A stretch of 64,000 nt of DNA from Diphasiastrum complanatum (taxonomy: Eukaryota > Streptophyta > Lycopodiopsida > Lycopodiales > Lycopodiaceae): positions 20,780,122 to 20,844,121 of the forward strand of contig CM055110.1 in NCBI GenBank assembly GCA_029204225.1. Reading direction: 5' to 3'. Position numbers and translations under genes: made by a program. This document shows positions 33,196 to 46,122 of this stretch, piece by piece; position 1 is the first letter of the stretch; every line of letters starts with the position of its first letter. The notes beneath the pieces were generated by a model. That model did no database searches and was not told the DNA's origin. It saw only the letters and a list, made by a program, of their open reading frames with translations.

Positions 33196-33424
33196 TTGAT
33201 GACTTGATCATGAATGAGTGATATAATGAACCTCCGATAACTTCATTTCCATCAACAAAACCAACCAAGAATGCTAGTACAAATCCAGCATAGGCTGTGC
33301 TACAGTTAGAGGTTGCTCTATAGAGATTGCATCAAGCTGTGCCATTGCTTGCACTGCAACCATAGCTGCAGGCTGATCAACAGATTGCGTTGGATGCTGC
33401 GTTGTGGTAGATAAGAGGTGTGGT

Positions 33425-34656
<1,232 letters not shown>

Positions 34657-34661
34657 TCTAC

Positions 34662-35688
34662 TGAAGAAACAAAGTGATTCTGAATACAAAGCCTTGCTAG
34701 CTTACGGCCCTCGCCTGACGAACATGTTCGTGAACTCGAACATCTGAAGACACGAAACACGAAGAGTTTTGCGAACACGAAAGTCAACGAAGACGAAGAC
34801 CAACGGTTCGCGAACATGAACGGTTCACGACCACAAAGGATCCACGAATGAGATTCCTTTGCGGTCCAACAAGAGAGAAAGGCAGACGAGGTAAAGAAGA
34901 CCAACGGTGAAAACGAAACTCGTTCTGTCCTCACGCTCCTAGGAGTACCACCAGAGATCACACAAGTACCCAGAAGTACAGGGATCTGAACTGATGGCAT
35001 GACATCAACAGATACTTCCTAGGTCATGGCTAATCTGCCACTCTTGTAATTCTTTGGTTAGTTGTAGATGCTTAATCACTCTAATCTTAGATTTGCACAG
35101 AGAGACCGTACTTACTGAATTATACTCGACACATATCAGAACAAGATACATAGAGTGTAACTTAGAGAAGAAAGAACAAGAAGAAATATGATGCTAGTAA
35201 GCAATCAAGACGAACACAGACAGAAGCTCCGCGTTCGTGTGAAAAGATAATTCTCTCTAGGATCAGAAGATCCAATTGAGACTACTACTCGTGAGAGAGC
35301 CGCGCTTCTCTCACGCCAACGCACTGCGTGGATTTGCATGCAGTGCCCTGAAGAAATCAGAGAAAATCAATATAGATTATTTTTTTGGTTGTGTCTGATC
35401 TTGGATGTCGAATGCTTATGCTGTTTATTTTAATATGTCTAAGTTTTTCTTGTCCCCTTTGAATTCCGCACCTTGGTTGAAATGAAGTCGAATGCTCTAT
35501 TAATTTTATGAACGTAGATCAGTAGTACCTGACTACCCCCTGGAGGATTGTAGGAGTGTTTCAGCTGGCAGTGCCCAGCGAACGCATCTGAACTCCATCC
35601 AAATCTCAAAAGAGAGTCACGAATGTTTTGTGAATTTTCTTCTCACGATTCTCATCATTCGTATCGGAGCACCGCTCTACTCCCAACA
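34662..35688 (+). repeat. 5' LTR of copia G
   Basis: 1027 bp, TGAAGAAACAAAG to CCCAACA. Rich in CGAA words (GAACACGAAAGTCAACGAAG-like). It corresponds to the 3' LTR with scattered substitutions and a short indel near 34810. Confidence 0.9.
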
Positions 35689-35689
35689 A

Positions 35690-35703
35690 TGGTATCAGAG
35701 CCA
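35690..35703 (+). other. primer binding site of copia G
   Basis: TGGTATCAGAGCCA, one base after the LTR end; complementary to initiator Met tRNA. Confidence 0.9.
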
Positions 35704-35802
35704 CCCTGTCATATTCTGACATAGCCGAGAAGCTAGCAGATCCAGGAGGCCAAGCATTCAGACAATCAACCAAACGACAAGAAAAAAAGACTTCAAGAAG
35801 CA

Positions 35803-36665
35803 ATGGCTTCAATCAGCAACATGCAGAACAAGATCTGCACTATTCTTAATTCTTCAGGATCTAACTTTCTAGCCTGGAAAGTTAAGACATCTTTGATACT
35901 CAAGGGCGAAGGACTCTTCCCCTGGGTGGATGGCACAGGCCTATGACAACAGGCAAGGAGCTAAGCGAATGGAGGGAGAAAAATGACAAGGCAGTAGCCT
36001 TGCTATCATCTTCCATTGATGATAGCCTTACACTTGACCTGGCTACACTCTCCAAAGCTAAGGAGATGTGGGATACATTGCTCACAAGATTTCAGACGAA
36101 ATCAAGAAGTCAGGTTATGATGCTGGAAGATCAGCTGACGAATCTGCAGTGGGATGGAAAGGACCTCACCTCTTTCATGAGAAAGATGAAGGATCTGTTT
36201 CTATCACTACACAACTCATGAACAGAGAATGCAGTATCAGTTGAGAAGCAGCTCACATATCTGTTGAGATCTTTCCAGACGACACAAACCCTGCTTGCAA
36301 AAGATCCTACCATGAACCTCGAAAAGGCGATTGTCGAGATTCGAGAGGAAGTCGAGGCCAAAGAGCATCTTGATCACAAAGATGGTTCTGACCAGGCACT
36401 CTACGACAACAGAGAAAAATCAAAGAAACAGTTCAAGCCTAATAGGGAGTCGAATCAGAGGCAGGATTGTGAGCAAGCAAAGGGGACCAACAAAAGCAAC
36501 TGGAAGACTAAAGAGAGGTCGAAATGACAAGATGCCGACAAGAAGACCTGCATGAGATGCAGAAGAGACGGGCATATAGTAGATACCTGCTAGCTCAATC
36601 CCAAGATTGAGTGTATCCATTTCCATAAGAAGGGTCATGCAGCCATGGATTGCCGCCAAAATCCA
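35803..36665 (+). pseudogene. copia G Gag with two zinc knuckles
   Basis: An ATG at 35803 opens MASISNMQNKICTILNSSGS and continues FLAWKVKTSLILKGEG before a stop near 35944. The body resumes in the 35943-36221 frame (WREKNDKAVALLSSSIDD, then QVMMLEDQLTNLQWDG), with another stop and frame change. The first knuckle is CMRCRRDGHIVDTC, a perfect CX2CX4HX4C, followed by a TAG. The second, CIHFHKKGHAAMDC, has Phe in place of the second Cys. Confidence 0.85.
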
Positions 36666-37861
36666 AGAAACAGATCAGCACAGAACAGACAGGAGAATGA
36701 TAATAGTTCTTCCTATGTCGAGGAGCCCGAGAGCTCGAAGATGGGCGAAGAAAGAACGAATAAAAATTGTTCGACCGCCTACATCTGTGAAGATGTGTGT
36801 GCAGCATCAACGTCTGACACATACGAGGTGATCCTAGATTCAGGAGCCACCTCGCACTTTGTGACATCAAGACGAATCATATCTGATTTCAGAAGTGCGG
36901 ATCCCTCAAGATTCATAGTTCTTGGAGATGGATCCAGACATCAAGTGAACGGTATTGGTTCACTCTAGCTCAACACCAACGACAGAGACAGACGACTCGA
37001 AGACGTTCTATTCGTGCCAACTCTGCAGCAAGACTTGCTCTCTATAGCAAGAATAGCAGATGCAGGGATGCATGTGACGTTTTCTAACGAAGCATGCAAC
37101 GTGATTGATGCCAGCACCAACACTCTCATTGCTCAAGGCAGAAGGAAAGGGAACCTATATCATATGAAGGTACACCTACTTGCAGATCAGGCGCATCAGA
37201 CTCATGACGACTCGCCAGACACTCTGTGGCACAGAAGACTCTGCCACATGAATTCAATGGCACTCTACCAGGCAAGTCATCATAGAGCAATAACAGGGGT
37301 CAGCATCTCAAATGCAACCAATTCGGCCACCTATGATGCATGTTTGAAAGGCAAGATGTCATGCACACCATTCGTCAAAGACTCCTACAGAACGACAAAG
37401 ATTCTGGAGCTGGTGCACTCTGACATTTGCGGTCCATTCAACGTGATCTCAGTAGGAGGTTCAAAATACTATATAACCTTCATTGATGATTATAGCAAGT
37501 TTGCCAGAGTGTATTTTATCCAGAATAAATATGAAGCACTCAATAAATTCACAGAATATGTGAATTGGGCTGAGAGATGCACATGCAGCAAAGTGAAGCA
37601 GGTGGTGAATATATTTCGAATCGCTTCATTGACTTTTGCAATGATCGTGGCATCATTCACAAAAGAACTGCAGCCTACACACCGCAACACAATGGTGTTG
37701 CTGAACGAAAGAACAAGATACTAATGGAAGCAGCCAGATGCATGATGGCCTATTCGAAAGCTCCAAGGGCACTGTGGGCTGAAGTAGTAGCTACAGCCAC
37801 ATACATCCAGAACAGGACTAGTAAATCTGGTGTTCCTCACACGACACGACATGAGCTATAG
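36666..37861 (+). pseudogene. copia G protease and integrase
   Basis: Protease: VILDSGATSHFVTS is intact, but a TAG follows GIGSL near 36967. Pre-integrase and finger: LWHRRLCHMNS, then ATYDACLKGKM, where the first Cys of the CX2C pair is Tyr (YDAC). Core: LVHSDICGPF has Asp1; a frameshift near 37580 leads to QSEAGGEY, where the second catalytic Asp is lost; then NGVAERKNK with the Glu. The enzyme would be inactive. A stop follows RHEL at 37859. Confidence 0.85.
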
Positions 37862-39254
37862 TGGGGAAGAAAACCCAATCTGTCTCACGTCAGAATATTT
37901 GGCTGTGCAACATATGCACATATTTCTGATAAGCTTTACAAGAAGCTTGATGAGAAAGCCGAGCAAGGACTTCTGGTAGGTTATGACAATAATTCGTCAT
38001 ACTACAGAATCTACATGCCAGACACGAACACTGTGAAAATAGTGAGGGATGTCAAATTTGACAAGAGCAAGAAAATGACCAACAAAGACCCTGTTAGCTA
38101 TGAAGTTATGAAAAGACAATACTATGACTTGCCGCCAACGTCAGAGGGAGCAGAGGACGAACACGAAAATGAAGATTTTTGAGTCGTCTCCCATTTGAAC
38201 GACGAATCAGACAAAGGAAGATTCGAGAGGCAACCTGCCACTGCAGTTCATGTAAACCAAGATGGTTCCGGACCGAGTAGAGCAGACAAGGGCAAAGGCA
38301 TAGCTGTTCCGGGAGGATCTCCCAGAAGGTCGACAAGACCACAAAGAGCGCCAGCAAGATTTGTGTCAGGCAGCTCAACTTTCACATCAGAAGAATTCTG
38401 CGGGTTCAATGGCGAACCACAGACATTTGAGGAGGCGATTGAAGGTCCAGAAAAGGACAAATGGATCCAAGCCATGAACGAAGAGATGGAGTCTATGAGG
38501 AAGAACCATGTTTGGACGTTGGATCCATTACCTCATAAGCGTAAGACTATCAAATGCAAATGGGTTTTCAAACTCAAATATGGACCAAACGGGAGTGTGA
38601 CAAAATACAAGGCAAGACTGGTAGCGAAGGGTTTCACCTCAGAGATACGGTATTGACTATTCTAAAACCTTCTCTCCTGTCGTCAAACATTCGTCCCTAC
38701 GTCTGTTGTTTGCATATGCAGCAGCTTATGACCTCAGGATCCACATTGTGGACGAGAAGACAGCCTTCTTGCATGGCGAATTAGACGAAGAGGTCTACAT
38801 GGATCAACCCCCAGGATTTGTCTCGAATTCACTTCTTGACTATGTATGCAGAATGCATAGAAGCATCTATGGTCTGAAACAATCAGCCCGACAATGGTAC
38901 AAGAAGAAGGATCAGGCCCTGAAAATCATTGGGATTCAAGCCTCTGTTGGTTGACTCCAATGTGTATGTCAGAGTTACAGATGGGCAGATCATCATAGAT
39001 GTGGACGAGACTCTGATACTTTGCAGGAGTGAGCAGCTAATTGCTGAAGTAAAGACAGACATCTCAAAGCATTTCGAGATAGTGGATCTAGGAGAAGCCA
39101 GGTGTTACCTAGGCTTACAAATTGAAAGGGACTATGAGGGAGGCAAGTTATACCTTCACCAGTCTAGATACACCCAAAAGATCCTAGAGGACTTTGGGAT
39201 GCTGAACTGCGAAGGAGCCTCCAATGCTCGCAGGAACGGTGCTAACAAATGAAG
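37862..39254 (+). pseudogene. copia G reverse transcriptase
   Basis: The spacer to 38190 is degenerate (GRKPNLSHVRIFGCATYAH, then LVGYDNNSSYYRIY). The RT frames are 38195-38656 (CKWVFKLKYGPNGSVTKYK), 38706-38954 (HIVDEKTAFLHGELDEEVYM, then SIYGLKQSARQWY) and 38929-39252 (GEARCYLGLQIERD). The YVDD active box reads DVDE at 38998-39009, losing both the Tyr and the second Asp. At least two frameshifts occur. Confidence 0.85.
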
Positions 39255-39980
39255 AAAGTCCAAAGATCGAGGAAGAAAGAGAACAAATGCAGCTCACTCC
39301 CTACAGAAGGCTGATAGGTTCACTGATGTACCTTGCAGACAACACATGTCCTGATATTGCTTATGTAGTATTCAGGATGAGCCAATTCTGCACGAATCCA
39401 GGCTCGACACATTGGAAGATTGCGAAACGAATTTTGCAATATCTTCAATTAACGAGGGATTATGGCTTGTGTTATTGTCGTGGTGCAGGTCTCAAGATAC
39501 TTTCCTACAGTGACGCTAGCTGGGCATCTCTTAGGGACGACTGTAAAAGCGTCTCAGGAGGATGCACCATCGCATCAGGAGCAGCAGTTTTTTGGGTCAG
39601 CAAGAAGCAGACCATTGTAGCCCAGTCGTCCTGCGAAGCAGAGTACGTAGCAGCAGCAAAGATGGCCAACGAAATAATTTGGCTAAGGCAGTTCCTGGAC
39701 GAATTGAGCAAAACAAGGAACGAGCCATTGGTCTTGCAGATGGACAACACCTCTACGATACATCTGACAAAAGATCTTGTGTTCCACTCAAGAATGAAGC
39801 ACATTGCGATCAAGTATCACTTGATCAGGGATCTGATTGAAAGGAAGATGATGCAGACCACCTTCATAGGAATGAAAGATATGGTTGCTGACATCTTCAC
39901 AAAGGCTCTAGACAAAGGACTCTTTGAGAGACAAAGGAGCAATCTCGGGATCATAAAGCTACCATGCTTTGAGAGGGAGC
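39255..39980 (+). pseudogene. copia G RNase H and C-terminus
   Basis: This lies in a 350-codon open frame (39224-40276) that runs through the purine tract into the 3' LTR. Motifs are RRLIGSLMYLADNTCPDIAY, SYSDASWA (Asp), SSCEAEYVAA (Glu), LQMDNTSTIHL (Asp) and the ADIFTKAL tail. This domain alone looks undamaged. The LTR-encoded extension is not part of the natural protein. Confidence 0.85.
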
Positions 39981-40646
39981 TGAAGAAACAAAGTGTTTCT
40001 GAATACAAAGCCTTGCTAGCTTACGACCCCTTGCCTGACGAACATGTTCGCGAACTCGAACATCTGAAGACACAAAATACGAAGAGTTTTGTGAACACGA
40101 AAGTCAACGAAGATGAAGACCAATGGTTCGCGAACACGAAGGATCCACGAACGAGATTCCTTTGCGGTCCAACAAGAGAGAAAGGCAGACGAGGTAAACG
40201 AAACCAACGGTGGAAACAAAACCCGTTCTGTCCTAATGCTCCTAGGAGTACCACCAGAGATCACACAAGTACCTAGAAGTACAGAGATCTGACCTGATGG
40301 CATGACGTCAGCAGATACTTCCTAGGTCGTGGCTAATCTGCCACTCTTGTAATTCTTTGGTTAGTTGTAGATGCTTAATCACTCTAATCTTAGATTTGCA
40401 CAGAGAGACCGTACTTATTGAATTATACTCGACACATATCAGAACAAGATACATAGAGTGTAACTTAGAGAAGAAAGAACAAGAAGAAGTTTGATGCTAG
40501 TAAGCAATCAAGACGAACACAGACAGAAGCTTCGCTTGCGTGCGAGAAGATAATTCTGTCTAGGATCAAAAGATCCAATTGTCTGCTAGTGAAACGAGAC
40601 TACTACTCGTGAGAGAGCCGTGCTTCTCTCACGCTAACACACTGCG
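39981..40646 (+). repeat. 3' LTR of copia G, first part
   Basis: Starts TGAAGAAACAAAG after the purine tract GAGAGGGAGC and is cut at CTGCG by insertion of H. TGACGTCA at about 40304-40311, a CRE-like palindrome, reads TGACATCA in the 5' LTR. Confidence 0.9.
40642..40646. repeat. target-site duplication of H, left copy (CTGCG)
   Basis: Matches 46805-46809; the unoccupied site is seen in the 5' LTR of G near 35325. Confidence 0.95.
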
Positions 40647-41328
40647 TGTAAAAATTACAGCAAATAAGGATCCTAAAACACTTGAAATGATGAGGAAAAC
40701 AATAGATTATGATTTCATAAGATTAGCACAAGTTGAACCATCAAAATCCATCAAAAACCTATGCTTGAACCTCACTAAATGGCCCATAACCTTGAAGAAG
40801 GCTTCACACGTGTGAAAGTACGGCCTCCCACAGTCTGAGTACTGTACACCAGACCTACATTCAATCCTATAATCATTAGTAATCACAAGTACTGAAACAA
40901 TTATGAACATAGAGAGCAATTGCACCATTATGAGAGAAAAAACATGAAATTGCTTGATTGATTTTGGTGAGATATCATCACCTATATATACATGATCCAT
41001 CACGGTTTTGGGCAGGTATGAGTAGCCCTAAACCTATCCCTAATGCTAATTTTGGTGGATCTTTCATCCCTACCAAGTTAGGGTTGGAATCTTGGAGATC
41101 CCTCAACAATGCAAAAATTACCAAAAATAGCTCCTATTTTTTCTCCCTTGTATCTAAGCATAATTTGGACTCATTCCAAAGGTTCTAACACTTAGGTATA
41201 CTTGAGAACATCCTTATGAATGGAATCCTATGCTATTTGGCACGTGTGACAAGCCACATCATGACCATTTAACTATTTACAAGTCATATGACCAAAACTA
41301 GTCAAGCTAGAATTGTGAATTTTTAACA
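40647..41328 (-). repeat. 3' LTR of copia H
   Basis: 682 bp, TGTAAAAATTAC to TTTTTAACA. Contains TATATATA at about 40983-40990 and the palindrome TTCACACGTGTGAA at 40803-40816. Confidence 0.95.
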
Positions 41329-41340
41329 CTCCTCCTCACT
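41329..41340 (-). other. polypurine tract of H
   Basis: Minus strand AGTGAGGAGGAG abuts the 3' LTR, only two bases beyond the Gag-Pol stop. Confidence 0.85.
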
Positions 41341-41342
41341 AT

Positions 41343-44300
41343 CTAGCTTGGTTCAATCATTGCTTTACTAATCACTCCAAGTGATGATCTGAACTTCATA
41401 AAAGGTGTCCTTTGAAGTGGTTTAGTAAGTAGATCAGCTACACATTCATTGCTTGGAACATGGTCCAAAGCAATCTCCTTGGCTTGCACCATTTCTCTCA
41501 CAAAGTGATGGCATATCTCAATGTGCTTAGATCTTGCATGGAAGATTGGGTTAGATGCAAGGTGTTGGGCTGATATATTGTCATTGTAGATGATTGGTGC
41601 CTCCTCTGAATCCATGATCTTTAGTTCCACCAATAATCTCTTGATCCAAAGTACCTCCTTTGTAGTGGTTGTCAAAGCTTTGTACTCGGCCTCAGTTGAA
41701 GATAGAGATATAGTTTCTTGCTTTTTTGAAAGCCATGAAACCACACCTTCTCCTATGAAAGTTGAATAGGCACTTGTTGATTTCCTATCCCTCTTGTCCC
41801 CTGCAAAATCTGAATCACTAAATGCATGAAGGTTAATCACATCTCCTCTATATAGAATCCCAAAATCCAATGTACCCGAGATGTATCTTAGAATCCTCTT
41901 AGCCTTTTTCCAATGGATATTCAATGGCTTTTGCATGGATTGGCTCAACCTACATACACTAAAGCTAAGATCTGGTCTAGTTATAGTGATCCACATTAAG
42001 GAACCTATAAGTTGCCTAAACAAAGTGATGTCCATGAAGGATCTTTCATCATCTTCATTTGGCACTTTTACATCTTGCTCCATTGGTGTGTCAACACTTT
42101 TGCATACTTCCATCTTAAACTTCTTCAAAAGACTTTGAGCATAGTTTACTTGACTTATAAAGATAAAATCAGACCCTCTAAGTACTTCTATGCCTAAGAT
42201 GAAGTGAAGACACCCTAGATCTACCATCTTGAACTCTAAGGATAGATCTATCTTGATTTTTTCAATACCATCAACACTATTTCCACTAATGATGATGTCA
42301 TCTACATAAATGAGTAAAAGTACAATACCAACATCATCAAACTTAATGTAAAGAGTGGGATCATATTCACTTTGAACAAAAGAAAGTGAAATAAGATAGC
42401 AATGTAGTCTTGAATTCCAAGATCTTGAGGCTTGCTTCAAGCCATAGATGCTTCTTTGGAGATGACATACTTTGTTCTCCATTCCATGCTTGATGAACCC
42501 TTGTGGCTGCTCCATATAGATATCCTCTTCCAAAAAACCATTCAAGAAAGCATTAGAGACATCCATTTGACATAGAATCCATCCAAAATGTGATGCAAGT
42601 GCAATGATTAGTCTTATTGTGACCATCTTGGCCACGGGTGCAAAAGTTTCCTCATAGTCTATCCCTCTCTCTTGAGCATAACCTTTTGCAACTAATCTTG
42701 CTTTATGTTTGTTAACACTCCCATTTGCATTCAACTTAAGCTTGAAGACCCACTTGCATCCTATTACATTCCTTTGAGGTCTCTCAACAAGCAACCAAGT
42801 TTCATTCTCAATCAAGGCATCATACTCATCCAACATAGCTTTATACCATTCTTTGGAGTTCAATGCATCTTCAACATTAGACGGTTCTTCAAAACTAGAT
42901 AAAGCATAAGAAGTGGATGAGATACCCTCAACTTGCTGTCCTTTGCCTTGATATGTGAGCCTTGATGGCTCCACTTTTGCCCTTGAAGATCTCCTTGGTG
43001 TGATAGGTGGGTTTGGTGCTTGCTCCTCCATGAGCTCCTCCTCAAAACCAAGATCTTGCTCCTCGGCCATCTTCTTCTTGATTGTTGGAGCACTTGAGCC
43101 TTCTTCAAGCATATGCATATGATGTTCATCAAAGATGACATCCCTTGAAACAACAAATTTGTTCAAGGATGGAAGATAGACTTTGTAGCCCTTGCTTGAG
43201 CTTGCATATCCAAGCATGATCCCTCTTGTGGAAGATGGGTCCTCCTTGGTTCTTGTTTCTAATGGCACATGCACATAACATATACACCCAAAAACTTTCA
43301 AGTGATTAAGATTGGGTTTCTTTCCATACAACATCTCATAAGGAGTTTTGCCTTCAATTGCTTTGCAAGACACTCTATTCATCAAGTAGTTTGCACATAC
43401 AAGAGACTCACCCCAAAAGGATTTGGGCAGACAAGCATCTAATCTTAAAGCCTTAGAACATTCACATAATGTTCTATTCCTTCTTTCAGCAACTCCATTT
43501 TGTTGAGGAGTGTAAGGACAAGAAGTCTCTTTCTTGATCCCTTCCTCCTCACAAAAGGCCTTGAACTCATTGGAGATGAATTCTCCACCATTGTCACTTC
43601 TAAGAATCTTGATGCTATGATTATGATGCTTTTCCACAAACAACTTGAACTTTACAAAAGTATCAAATACTTGAGACTTGAAGGAAAGTAAGAACACCCA
43701 ACAATATCTTGAGTAGTCATCAATGAAGGTTAAAAACATGGATGAACCTCCATTAGATTTGGTGCTAGCAATGTGCACATCCGAGTGTATGAGTTCAAGA
43801 GGATGAGATGACTTTGTGATGGAGTTAGGAAACACCTTCTTATGTGCCTTGGATAAGGCACAAGCTTCACAAACCTTGTCTTCCTTCCCAAAAGACCTTG
43901 GTAGGCCTAAAGCATACTCCTCCTTGATCATAGCCTCCATGGAACCCGAGGTGACATGTCCAAGTCTTTTGTGCCATAAAGTAAAGGTAGATATCTTGCT
44001 CTTCTCGGCCAACATGACAACATTAGTATCCACAAATGCATCCAGCTTATAAAGTTTGCCAAGTCTAGTGCCCTTAGCCACTATCTTACCCTTCTTCTTG
44101 ATGAAACATTCATTTGAAGCAAAGTCAACATTGAAACCATTGTCTACCATTTGGCCAACACTTAGTAGATTCTTTGTTATTGTAGGAATGTACAAAACAC
44201 CTTCTATGTTGATCTTTTTGGAAGATCCTAAGCAAAGGGGAATGCTACCAACTCCTTCAATCTTACAAGCTTCATCATTTGCTGTATAGATAGACTTTAT

Positions 44301-45311
44301 AGGTCCATCATAAGATAAGAGAGAAGAGAAAAACTCCCTTTTACTAGTCATGTGTGAACTAGCACCCGAGTCAATCCACCAAGGATCTTCTCCTTTGAAG
44401 CTTGTTGAAGAAAATATGGACATCATGAGAGAGTCCTCATGTGAACTCTCCTCCTCCTCCTCTTTGCTCATGTTGGCTTGGCTTTGATCTTGCTTCCTCT
44501 TGAAGCATTCCGAGGCATAATGCCCCATCTTGCTACAATAGTAGCACTTCACCTTTGATTTGTCCTTCTTGACTTTGGTGGTTGATGGAGATGCCTTTGG
44601 GGGTCCTTCTTGATCCTCAAGCTTTGTAGACTTCTTGAATGTTGATCCTTTGCCTTTGGACTTGCCTTTGCCTTTGGTGAAGAGAGCTTGGTCATCTCCA
44701 CCTTGGATGGAAAGCCTATCCATCCTCTCTTGCATTTGGCTCCTTCTTGATTCCTCGGCCATGAGCGTGCCTTGGAGTTCTTCAAGTATGGGTAGCTTAC
44801 CCATAATTGCATATCCCTGAACCAAATTGTCAAATTCAAAGCTTAGTCCATTCAATATGAGTTGAACAAGCTCTTCATCCTTGATAGGGTCACCTATAAA
44901 GGCTAGCTCTTTGTTCAATTCCTTTACTCTTAGGACAAAAGTATGTGCACTCTCTCCTTTCTTTTGATAGCTTCTATAGATTTGATTCTTCAAAGCTAAC
45001 ATTCTAGTTTGGTTCTTGGATTCATAGACCTTTTGCAAAGTCTCCCAAGCATCTTGAGCTGAAGTGCAATCTCCTACCTCTCTTAAGAGTTCATTTGCAA
45101 CATTCATTTCTATGCAATGTAGTGCAACATTGCACCTCTTGATGTATTTGGCTTTTTCTTGAGGATGAATAGGTTCACCCTCCTTACCATTTACAATTTC
45201 CATCAGATCTTGCATGATCATGATAGATTCCATTCTAACTTTCCATATGGAATAGTTAGTTTTGTTGAGCCTTTCATTAGTATCCAAAAGATATGCATTT
45301 ATAGATGCCAT
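41343..45311 (-). CDS. intact copia Gag-Pol polyprotein of H (1322 aa)
   Basis: A single open frame with no breaks. Gag at about residues 1-250 (LNKTNYSIWKVRMESIM; MLALKNQIYRSY). Zinc knuckle C256-C259-H264-C269 (CYYCSKMGHYASEC). Protease active site D314-S315-G316. Integrase finger H447-H452-C481-C484; catalytic D511, D573 and E609. Reverse transcriptase from about 850, with D917 (CQMDVSNAF) and the YVDD box at 1002-1005. RNase H with D1166 (SDSDFA), E1207 (TEAEY) and D1244 (YNDN). It ends with the ADLLTKPL tail. The product would be processed by its own protease in cytoplasmic particles and the cDNA inserted in the nucleus. The start MASINAYLLD is the first Met after the leader and fits copia Gag starts. 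No Gag/Pol frameshift or stop is used, as is common in plant copia. Confidence 0.97.
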   Translation of the reverse strand: MASINAYLLDTNERLNKTNYSIWKVRMESIMIMQDLMEIVNGKEGEPIHPQEKAKYIKRCNVALHCIEMNVANELLREVGDCTSAQDAWETLQKVYESKNQTRMLALKNQIYRSYQKKGESAHTFVLRVKELNKELAFIGDPIKDEELVQLILNGLSFEFDNLVQGYAIMGKLPILEELQGTLMAEESRRSQMQERMDRLSIQGGDDQALFTKGKGKSKGKGSTFKKSTKLEDQEGPPKASPSTTKVKKDKSKVKCYYCSKMGHYASECFKRKQDQSQANMSKEEEEESSHEDSLMMSIFSSTSFKGEDPWWIDSGASSHMTSKREFFSSLLSYDGPIKSIYTANDEACKIEGVGSIPLCLGSSKKINIEGVLYIPTITKNLLSVGQMVDNGFNVDFASNECFIKKKGKIVAKGTRLGKLYKLDAFVDTNVVMLAEKSKISTFTLWHKRLGHVTSGSMEAMIKEEYALGLPRSFGKEDKVCEACALSKAHKKVFPNSITKSSHPLELIHSDVHIASTKSNGGSSMFLTFIDDYSRYCWVFLLSFKSQVFDTFVKFKLFVEKHHNHSIKILRSDNGGEFISNEFKAFCEEEGIKKETSCPYTPQQNGVAERRNRTLCECSKALRLDACLPKSFWGESLVCANYLMNRVSCKAIEGKTPYEMLYGKKPNLNHLKVFGCICYVHVPLETRTKEDPSSTRGIMLGYASSSKGYKVYLPSLNKFVVSRDVIFDEHHMHMLEEGSSAPTIKKKMAEEQDLGFEEELMEEQAPNPPITPRRSSRAKVEPSRLTYQGKGQQVEGISSTSYALSSFEEPSNVEDALNSKEWYKAMLDEYDALIENETWLLVERPQRNVIGCKWVFKLKLNANGSVNKHKARLVAKGYAQERGIDYEETFAPVAKMVTIRLIIALASHFGWILCQMDVSNAFLNGFLEEDIYMEQPQGFIKHGMENKVCHLQRSIYGLKQASRSWNSRLHCYLISLSFVQSEYDPTLYIKFDDVGIVLLLIYVDDIIISGNSVDGIEKIKIDLSLEFKMVDLGCLHFILGIEVLRGSDFIFISQVNYAQSLLKKFKMEVCKSVDTPMEQDVKVPNEDDERSFMDITLFRQLIGSLMWITITRPDLSFSVCRLSQSMQKPLNIHWKKAKRILRYISGTLDFGILYRGDVINLHAFSDSDFAGDKRDRKSTSAYSTFIGEGVVSWLSKKQETISLSSTEAEYKALTTTTKEVLWIKRLLVELKIMDSEEAPIIYNDNISAQHLASNPIFHARSKHIEICHHFVREMVQAKEIALDHVPSNECVADLLTKPLQRTPFMKFRSSLGVISKAMIEPS

Positions 45312-46109
45312 CTAGTCTCCTAATCAAGGACTTGACACAAATGAAGGTTACTTCTATTGATTTGATTGAAGGTCTACCTTATCCCACTTTTTAGGGACCT
45401 GAAAAGATCAGTAATAGACTTCCTATAAAGATCTAAAAATGATCTCTAACAAAATCAAATCATAGAATACTAGAAACAATGCACTTGCTTGATTGAAGTA
45501 GAAAATACTAGTAGAATTGCCCCTCTTTCTATAAAGAACATTAAAGCTTCCAAATGATCTGATAAAGAGTGAATTTCAGCAACCTAATATACTTCCAAAA
45601 TCACTTGTAAAAGATCTAAATGGAACTTAATGAGGATGCAACACAATCTACTATCCAATCACAAGCAAAAAATGATCAAAATTGATGAAAAATTGATCTA
45701 ATTTGGTGCATAAGTCAAGCAATGGTTGGACTGAACCTAAATCACTTTAGGAGGTGCCTACTACACCTTAGAACAGCCTTGAAGAGTCCCCAAAACTCTG
45801 ATCTTCCCTCTCCTTGAGTGCTAGAAAGCCTCCTCTATGAAATCACCTCCAAAACTCGCTTAGAAATCAATGCTTGGAGCAAGCAAAACTTGCTATCTTG
45901 GTAATGTGAATTGAATTCAACTTTGCCTCTGGTTTTAGACACCTAAACACCTGCAAATGAAGTCACACAACACCAATCTCCAATGTATTTGACTCACTTT
46001 GAGTTCTAGAATCAATACTAGATGCTAAGATCCAATCTACACAAGATTTAGATCAAAAATTGTGATCAAATTGAATGAAAACCAAGGATTTAGCTCATTT
46101 CAGCCTTTA
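45312..46109 (-). other. 5' leader of copia H
   Basis: About 800 bp of non-coding leader between primer site and Gag start. No ORF of note. Confidence 0.8.
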
Positions 46110-46122
46110 GGCTCTGATACCA
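46110..46122 (-). other. primer binding site of H
   Basis: Minus strand TGGTATCAGAGCC directly adjoining the 5' LTR. Confidence 0.93.

Larger units (their letters stand above)
32118..33300 (-). mobile_element. element K, relative of non-autonomous element N
   Basis: An LTR-like block at 32118-32689 (TGTGG start, CCCACA end) is followed by CTTCTCAAAAG, which on the minus strand is a purine tract in the same place as in N and H. The internal part encodes a frame related to N ORF2. No RT or integrase is visible. The right side is cut off by, or ends near, the GA microsatellite, and no 5' LTR was found. Confidence 0.5.

Noticed and set aside
40707-41188. Frames conserved between 40707-41188 and 46183-46664
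   Set aside because: Identity is due to the duplicated H LTRs, not to protein conservation.
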